Shown here in pieces: positions 51,016 to 55,113 of a stretch of DNA of 55,113 nt (positions within the stretch are counted from its first letter, which is position 1; each line of letters opens with the position of its first letter). Where the stretch lies: the NCBI GenBank assembly GCA_021298015.1, contig JAJTGY010000024.1, forward strand, positions 1-55,113. The letters run 5' to 3'. The DNA is from Flammeovirgaceae bacterium (lineage in GTDB: Bacteria; Bacteroidota; Bacteroidia; Cytophagales; Cyclobacteriaceae). The translations under genes and the position numbers were made by a program. The notes below the pieces were generated by a model that was not told where the DNA came from, did no database searches, and worked only from the letters and a program-made list of their open reading frames with translations.

Positions 51016-52583
51016 TTACCTGAAATATACCTGGGCGCTTGGCGATGGCGTGTGGCCTGCTCGTAGGCATACGCGATCTCAATCAACTTCGGTTCCTGCC
51101 AGGCTGAGGCCATGAATGAGACGCCTACTGGCAATTCTTCGACAAAGCCCATCGGCACGGTAATGGAGGGATAGCCGGCAATGGCGGCCAACGATGAACT
51201 GCTCCCCAGGAAGTGATCACCATTGATAAGATCCGTCTTCCACGCGGGCGAACCTGTGGGCGCCATCAAGGCATCGAGTTTATAGTCCGTCAGCAATTTG
51301 TCAATTCCATCGGCACGCGTGGCCTTCAACATTTTCGCCAGTGCTTCCTGATAGTCTTTGTCAGTCAAGGGGCCCTTCTCATGGGCCATCTTCAGCAGTT
51401 GCTGATCAAACCAACGCAACTCAATGGAATCCTTCTTATTGAACTCCATTAACTCCCCCAAATTGCGGACGGGCGCTTTTTCACCAAGACTCATAAAGTA
51501 CTTTTCGAGGCCATCTTTGAATTCATATAGCAGCACCGTAAAAGAAGCAGAACCCGCCTCGCGATCCATGCGGAAATCCAACTCCACTACTTCCGCTCCT
51601 TGCGCTTTAATGTCCGCAATGGCCTTCTTTATCAAACTGTCGACCCGTGCGTGGTAGCCCATGTTATTCTTCAACAACCCGATGCGTTTGCCCTTCAAGC
51701 CATCCTTTTTCAGATGGGGAGTATAATCGCTCAATGCCTGGCCATAAGAAGCGAGTGTCTTGCTATCGGTACTATCTACCCCAACCAAGGCGCCCAGACA
51801 CAGGGCTACATCGGTAACCGTGCGCCCCATGGGCCCGGCCGTGTCCTGTGTAAACGAAATCGGGATGATACCCGAACGACTGACCAAACCTACCGTTGGC
51901 TTTAGCCCCACCAAACCATTGTTGTTTGACGGGCACACAATCGATCCATTAGTTTCTGTACCGATGGCGATGGTGCACAGGTTGGCCGAAGCGGCCACGC
52001 CCGAACCGGAACTGGAGCCACATGGATTGCGGTCCAGTACATACGGATTTTTGGTTTGGCCCAGCACACCACTCCACCCGCTGCTCGACATGTCGGCCCG
52101 AAAGTTGGCCCACTCGCTCAGGTTCGCCTTACCAAGGATGACGGCACCGGCATCGCGCAATTTCTTCGTGATGAAGCTGTCATCCGGAGGAAACGAGTTA
52201 CGAAGCACCGTAGCCCCGGCTGTGGTGGGCATGTCCGAGGTGTTGATGTTGTCTTTCAAAATAACGGGTATGCCGTGTAGCGGCCCGCGATACTTTCCCT
52301 CCTTCCATTCCTGATCCAACTCGCGCGCTGTTTCCCGTGCTTTCGGATTTATAAAAATGATGGAGTTGAGTTTCGGACCCTTTTTGTCAAGATCTTCAAT
52401 TCGCTGCAGATAATCCGCCACCACTTGTTCAATGGTGAACGTACCCTCGCGGTAGCCGGCCTGCAAATCGCTCATCGTGATCTCTTCGAGATACTGGTAA
52501 TTCGGTGAGGCGTTGTCTGTTGATTCGCAAGCGTGCAACAACAGAATAACAAAAATGGATACGTAGCGTATAAGATGCTTCAT
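51012..52583 (-). CDS. Amidase-signature lipoprotein
   Basis: Exported amidase of 523 residues. The signal ends with LLHAC (Cys19) for lipidation. The amidase signature domain has the Lys110-Ser190-Ser214 triad (PVILKDNINT, PCGSSSGSG, TETNGSIVCP; spacing matches FAAH-type enzymes). It would hydrolyse amides in the periplasm or at the outer membrane. Substrate unknown. It starts 9 nt after the sugar transporter gene on the same strand, so they may be cotranscribed. Confidence 0.94.
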   Translation of the reverse strand: MKHLIRYVSIFVILLLHACESTDNASPNYQYLEEITMSDLQAGYREGTFTIEQVVADYLQRIEDLDKKGPKLNSIIFINPKARETARELDQEWKEGKYRGPLHGIPVILKDNINTSDMPTTAGATVLRNSFPPDDSFITKKLRDAGAVILGKANLSEWANFRADMSSSGWSGVLGQTKNPYVLDRNPCGSSSGSGVAASANLCTIAIGTETNGSIVCPSNNNGLVGLKPTVGLVSRSGIIPISFTQDTAGPMGRTVTDVALCLGALVGVDSTDSKTLASYGQALSDYTPHLKKDGLKGKRIGLLKNNMGYHARVDSLIKKAIADIKAQGAEVVELDFRMDREAGSASFTVLLYEFKDGLEKYFMSLGEKAPVRNLGELMEFNKKDSIELRWFDQQLLKMAHEKGPLTDKDYQEALAKMLKATRADGIDKLLTDYKLDALMAPTGSPAWKTDLINGDHFLGSSSSLAAIAGYPSITVPMGFVEELPVGVSFMASAWQEPKLIEIAYAYEQATRHRQAPRYISGN

Positions 52584-52592
52584 AACAAACGA

Positions 52593-53915
52593 TTATTTCT
52601 CTTCAATAGCCGCGCTCAGTTGCTCCAACGATTTGCCCTTCGTCTCCGGCATCCACTTCCAGACAAACAAAAGCTGCAGCGCCATCATGACGGCAAAGAT
52701 GGTGAACGAAGGCCCACCGCCCAGTTCGGTGGCAATGAACGGAAAGATAAACGAAATCACGGAAGCCATGAACCAGTGCGTAAACGAGCCCAGCGCAGTG
52801 CCCCCTGCCCGAACCGAGTTCGGGAATATCTCGGAGATAAACACCCAGATGACAGCGCCTTGCGAAAACGCAAAAAAGGCGATGTAGGCAAAGAGGTACA
52901 CAGGAACGCCCTCAAACTGATTGGTGAAGAAGGCGCGGGCCGTGAGTGCCAGTGTAATGATTAATCCGACCGAGCCCACCAACATCAGCGAGCGTCTGCC
53001 GAGGCGATCGATAAAAAACATGGCCGCCATGGTGAAAACAAAATTGACGATGCCAATACCTAGTGTCGTCAGCAGCGCAGTGCTGGTGCCGGCACCCGTC
53101 ATTTCAAAAATCCGCGGAGCATAATATATGATGGCATTGATGCCGCTTACCTGATTGAAGAACGCAAACAGAAACGCGAGGATTACCGGCCAGCGGTGCC
53201 TGCGGTGAAACAGGTTCTCACCTTTTGACGCTGCGTGGGCCGACTGATCAGCCCGGATGGAGTCCACCTCGGCACGCGCGGTAACTGGATTGATCAGGGC
53301 AAAAATACGTTCCGCCTCGGCCACTGCCCCGCGTTTTAAAATCAACCAGCGCGGACTCTCCGGAATAAAAAATACGGCCACCAGAAAAAACAGCGCAGGG
53401 AAAGCCTCCATGCCCAACATCCAGCGCCAGGCGTGCTCCCCGGCATCTTGTAAAAGATAATTTGAGAAGTAGGCCACCAGGATGCCAAACACTACGTTAG
53501 CCTGAAACAAGGCTACCAACCGCCCGCGGTGTGTAGCGGGCGAAACTTCGGCAATGTACATGGGAGCCGTAATGGACGAGGCACCAACACCAAAGCCTCC
53601 GATCAGGCGAAAAAATAAAAACGAATACCAGTCGAACGCCAGGGCAGAACCAACAGCCGAAATGAAATACAAAATCGCAATCCAAATCAATGTCTTCTTC
53701 CGGCCGAGGCGATCGGTGGGAATACCTCCAAACAATGCGCCTACCACCGTGCCCCAAAGGGCTATCGAAACCGTAAGGCCATGTTCAAACACATTGAGGT
53801 TCCAGAGCTTTTGGATGGATTGCTCAGCCCCGGAAATCACCGCGGTGTCAATACCAAACAACAGGCCGCCCAGTGCAACGGTTACGGACCAGAAGTAGAC
53901 TTTGGAATTCTGCAT
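52593..53915 (-). CDS. MFS sugar porter
   Basis: Major-facilitator sugar:proton symporter-like protein of 440 residues, 12 helices. Signatures are ALGGLLFGIDTAVISGA at the N-terminus, DRLGRRS repeated (as DRLGRKKT and DRLGRRSL), RLIGGFGVG, PESPRWLILK and the C-terminal PETKGKSLEQL. XylE/GalP-type hexose or pentose transport is likely; the specificity is not readable. ATG 53915, with a TATCTTTG element just upstream (53930-53937). Confidence 0.94.
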   Translation of the reverse strand: MQNSKVYFWSVTVALGGLLFGIDTAVISGAEQSIQKLWNLNVFEHGLTVSIALWGTVVGALFGGIPTDRLGRKKTLIWIAILYFISAVGSALAFDWYSFLFFRLIGGFGVGASSITAPMYIAEVSPATHRGRLVALFQANVVFGILVAYFSNYLLQDAGEHAWRWMLGMEAFPALFFLVAVFFIPESPRWLILKRGAVAEAERIFALINPVTARAEVDSIRADQSAHAASKGENLFHRRHRWPVILAFLFAFFNQVSGINAIIYYAPRIFEMTGAGTSTALLTTLGIGIVNFVFTMAAMFFIDRLGRRSLMLVGSVGLIITLALTARAFFTNQFEGVPVYLFAYIAFFAFSQGAVIWVFISEIFPNSVRAGGTALGSFTHWFMASVISFIFPFIATELGGGPSFTIFAVMMALQLLFVWKWMPETKGKSLEQLSAAIEEK

Positions 53916-53929
53916 AGGTTCAGGTATTC

Positions 53930-53937
53930 CAAAGATA
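53930..53937 (-). promoter_or_regulatory. Possible -7 element of the sugar transporter-amidase unit
   Basis: Minus strand TATCTTTG, a perfect TANNTTTG, 15 nt ahead of the ATG at 53915. No clear TTTG is found 19 nt further upstream, so confidence is limited. Confidence 0.4.
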
Positions 53938-53980
53938 AGGAAACGGGGTACGCGAAAAAGAGTGTTCGGATGAGCGGCAA

Positions 53981-54430
53981 TCAGCCCCGGAGCTTATCCA
54001 GCAGGCGGTTAAGTTCTTTGGCCTCTGCTTGGGTGACTTTGCGGAGCGAATCCAGCCAGGCCTCAGTCTCCAGATCGATTTTTTTCAACAAAGCCAGGCC
54101 CTTATCGGTGATGTTAATATCTACTTGCCTGCGGTTGTTTTCACAAATCTCACGCCTCACCAACCCCTTCACCCGCAATTTCTCCACCAGGCGTGTCGCA
54201 TTGCTGTTTCTGTCGATCATGCGGCTGGCAATATCGGCCAGCATAAGCTTTTTGGGGTGGCTGCCCCGCAATATGCGGAGCACATTAAATTGTTCGGGCG
54301 TTATATCGTGCGGCCTGAGCCGGGCCGCATTGTTGTTGTAGAGCCAGCCACTGGTGTACATCAGATTGACGGCCATCTTCTGAAACTCGTTCGCGAATTT
54401 CTCCTGTTTGATGTCTTGCTCCAGCGACAT
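53981..54430 (-). CDS. MarR family transcriptional regulator
   Basis: Winged-helix regulator of 149 residues. LTPHDITPEQFNVLRILRG-like wing entry (RLRPHDITPEQFNVLRIL), DNSNATRLVEKLRVKGLVRRE recognition helix region, and the beta-wing RRQVDINITDKG are present. ATG 54430 (MSLEQDIKQE) was chosen over a longer frame to 54493 because a palindrome and promoter (54435-54456) precede it. It probably represses itself and perhaps the adjacent transporter-amidase unit; its ligand is unknown. Confidence 0.92.
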   Translation of the reverse strand: MSLEQDIKQEKFANEFQKMAVNLMYTSGWLYNNNAARLRPHDITPEQFNVLRILRGSHPKKLMLADIASRMIDRNSNATRLVEKLRVKGLVRREICENNRRQVDINITDKGLALLKKIDLETEAWLDSLRKVTQAEAKELNRLLDKLRG

Positions 54431-54434
54431 AGCG

Positions 54435-54456
54435 CAAAAGTAATGACAATTATTGT
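54435..54456 (-). promoter_or_regulatory. marR promoter with overlapping inverted-repeat operator
   Basis: The minus strand reads TACTTTTG (54442-54435), a perfect -7 element. Directly upstream is the palindrome ACAAT-A-ATTGT (54456-54446), inside the spacer. An 11-nt inverted repeat resembling OhrR/MarR-type boxes. Binding would block RNA polymerase and give autoregulation. A TTG (54461-54459) lies at a 16-nt spacing, shorter than usual. Confidence 0.5.
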
Positions 54457-54500
54457 AACAACACCTATTTTGAAAACCATTAAAGAGTTGCACTTATTGG

Positions 54501-54992
54501 TTGAACTCACAGTTTGATTATTTGAGAGGCAAGGGGCATTATATTGTCGGCTACGTCATCATGCCAAAGCACGTGCATGCGTTGATTGGATTCCGAAACA
54601 GTGGCCAATTCATTAACACCATCATTGGCAACGGTAAGCGCTTTATGGCCTATGAAATCATAAATCGACTACAGCAGCAGATGAACCAGGAAGTACTCTA
54701 CCATCTGTCATTATTTATGAATAAGACCGATAGAAAGCGAGGAAAGATGCATGAGGTATTTGAGCCGTCTTTTGATTGGAAGGAGTGCATTAGCTCGCGG
54801 TTTATGGAGCGGAAATTGGAATACATACATGCCAACCCTTGTCGCGGCCAGTGGAATTTAGCCAGCGATCCCGCTGGCTATACTCACAGTTCTGCACGGT
54901 TTTACCTCACCGATGAGCCGGGTTTATATGCGGTTATGAGCTACGCAGAGCTTGAGGATGTAGATTTGACAAGAGTAAAGGAGACAGCATGA
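54501..54992 (+). pseudogene. REP-associated tyrosine transposase (RAYT), 5'-truncated
   Basis: About 163 codons of an IS200-like Y1 transposase. The HUH motif is GYVIMPKHVHALIGF (His-x-His), followed by GNGKRFMAYEIINRL, RKRGKMHEVFEPSFDWKEC and the catalytic tyrosine in ERKLEYIHANPC, then HSSARFYL. The first ~45 residues of the family are missing: the frame opens only at a stop (54471-54473) and TTG 54501 is the first start codon. A neighbouring frame just upstream (KELHLLVELT near 54486-54515) may be a shifted trace of the lost part. It is probably inactive. A REP-like hairpin follows at 55028-55047. Confidence 0.8.
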
Positions 54993-55027
54993 TGATACAT
55001 CGATTTTTCGAGAATGGGTTAGCCGCA

Positions 55028-55047
55028 GAGTCCCGAAACGGAGACTC
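55028..55047. repeat. REP-like imperfect palindrome downstream of RAYT
   Basis: GAGTC-CCG-AAA-CGG-A-GACTC forms a stem of 5 + 3 bp with an AAA loop and one bulged A. Its place just behind a RAYT gene is where REP/BIME elements sit. I found no second copy in the window. Confidence 0.45.
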
Positions 55048-55113
55048 CTATGTTTGTTTTTATAATCGTTGAGCAAAATAACAATAGATTTGATGAAAGT
55101 GAAAAAGGGTGAG

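Noticed and set aside
1-55113. CRISPR array, rRNA or phage attachment site
   Set aside because: No regularly spaced direct repeats, no rRNA-like conserved strings and no integrase were seen.

Overview
The window looks like chromosomal DNA of a Bacteroidota bacterium, most likely a Cytophagales. Several promoters fit the Bacteroidota pattern (TTTG or TTG, about 19 nt, TANNTTTG). Ribosome-binding sites are not Shine-Dalgarno-like. Typical families are present: SusD-neighbour-type DUF4270 lipoprotein, CcmE of the CxxxY type, RAYT transposase and stand-alone RfaE2. No rRNA, tRNA, CRISPR array or intact insertion sequence was seen.

Layout. (1) 60-3776: a small membrane protein, a Rieske-like lipoprotein, a 3-hydroxyacyl-CoA dehydrogenase and pheS, following a WecA-like sugar-1-phosphate transferase on the minus strand. 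(2) 3787-20358: a visibly AT-richer surface-polysaccharide block with an initiating phosphotransferase, three O-antigen polymerase/ligase-type proteins, five to six glycosyltransferases, gmd/rmd for GDP-D-rhamnose, a Wzx flippase, two FkbM-type methyltransferases and a decayed epimerase gene. (3) 20391-27708: a tightly packed GC-richer minus-strand operon for nucleotide sugars (UDP-GalA epimerase, TviB-type dehydrogenase, galE, WbpE/WbpD/WbpB-like enzymes, rfbA, rfbC), followed by a divergent Wzz-like protein. (4) 28636-33213: cytochrome c maturation genes ccmB-C-D-E-F. (5) 33270-35847: kdsA, a transaldolase-CBS fusion and a kdsC-like phosphatase. (6) 35848-40429 (minus): an acyl-CoA dehydrogenase, then the operon panC-panD-flippase-rfaE2-yugP with a clear terminator. 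(7) 40556-44635 (plus): a half-length starch-synthase-like protein, a DUF4270 lipoprotein and glmS. (8) 44658-46933: two exported hypotheticals behind a gutted nrdB that still has its promoter, then about 700 nt without a convincing gene. (9) 46934-55113: persulfide-dioxygenase/rhodanese protein, DEAD-box helicase, dihydroorotase, amidase, sugar transporter, MarR regulator and a truncated RAYT with a REP-like hairpin.

How the genes work together. Blocks 1-3 plus Wzz build and export a heteropolysaccharide. Initiation is by the PGPT and/or the WecA-like enzyme. Donors would include GDP-D-rhamnose, UDP-Gal, UDP-GalA, a di-N-acetylated 2,3-diamino-glucuronic acid and a dTDP-6-deoxyhexose intermediate. 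Wzx, Wzy-type proteins and Wzz handle flipping, polymerisation and length. GlmS, the kds genes and rfaE2 supply the amino-sugar, Kdo and heptose needed for lipopolysaccharide.

The most unusual element is the kdsA/transaldolase-CBS/kdsC trio. The CBS pair looks like that of arabinose-5-phosphate isomerase (KdsD), but the isomerase domain is replaced by an aldolase barrel. This suggests an alternative or regulated supply of the Kdo precursor. All function calls are made by eye from motifs and context; no database search was possible.
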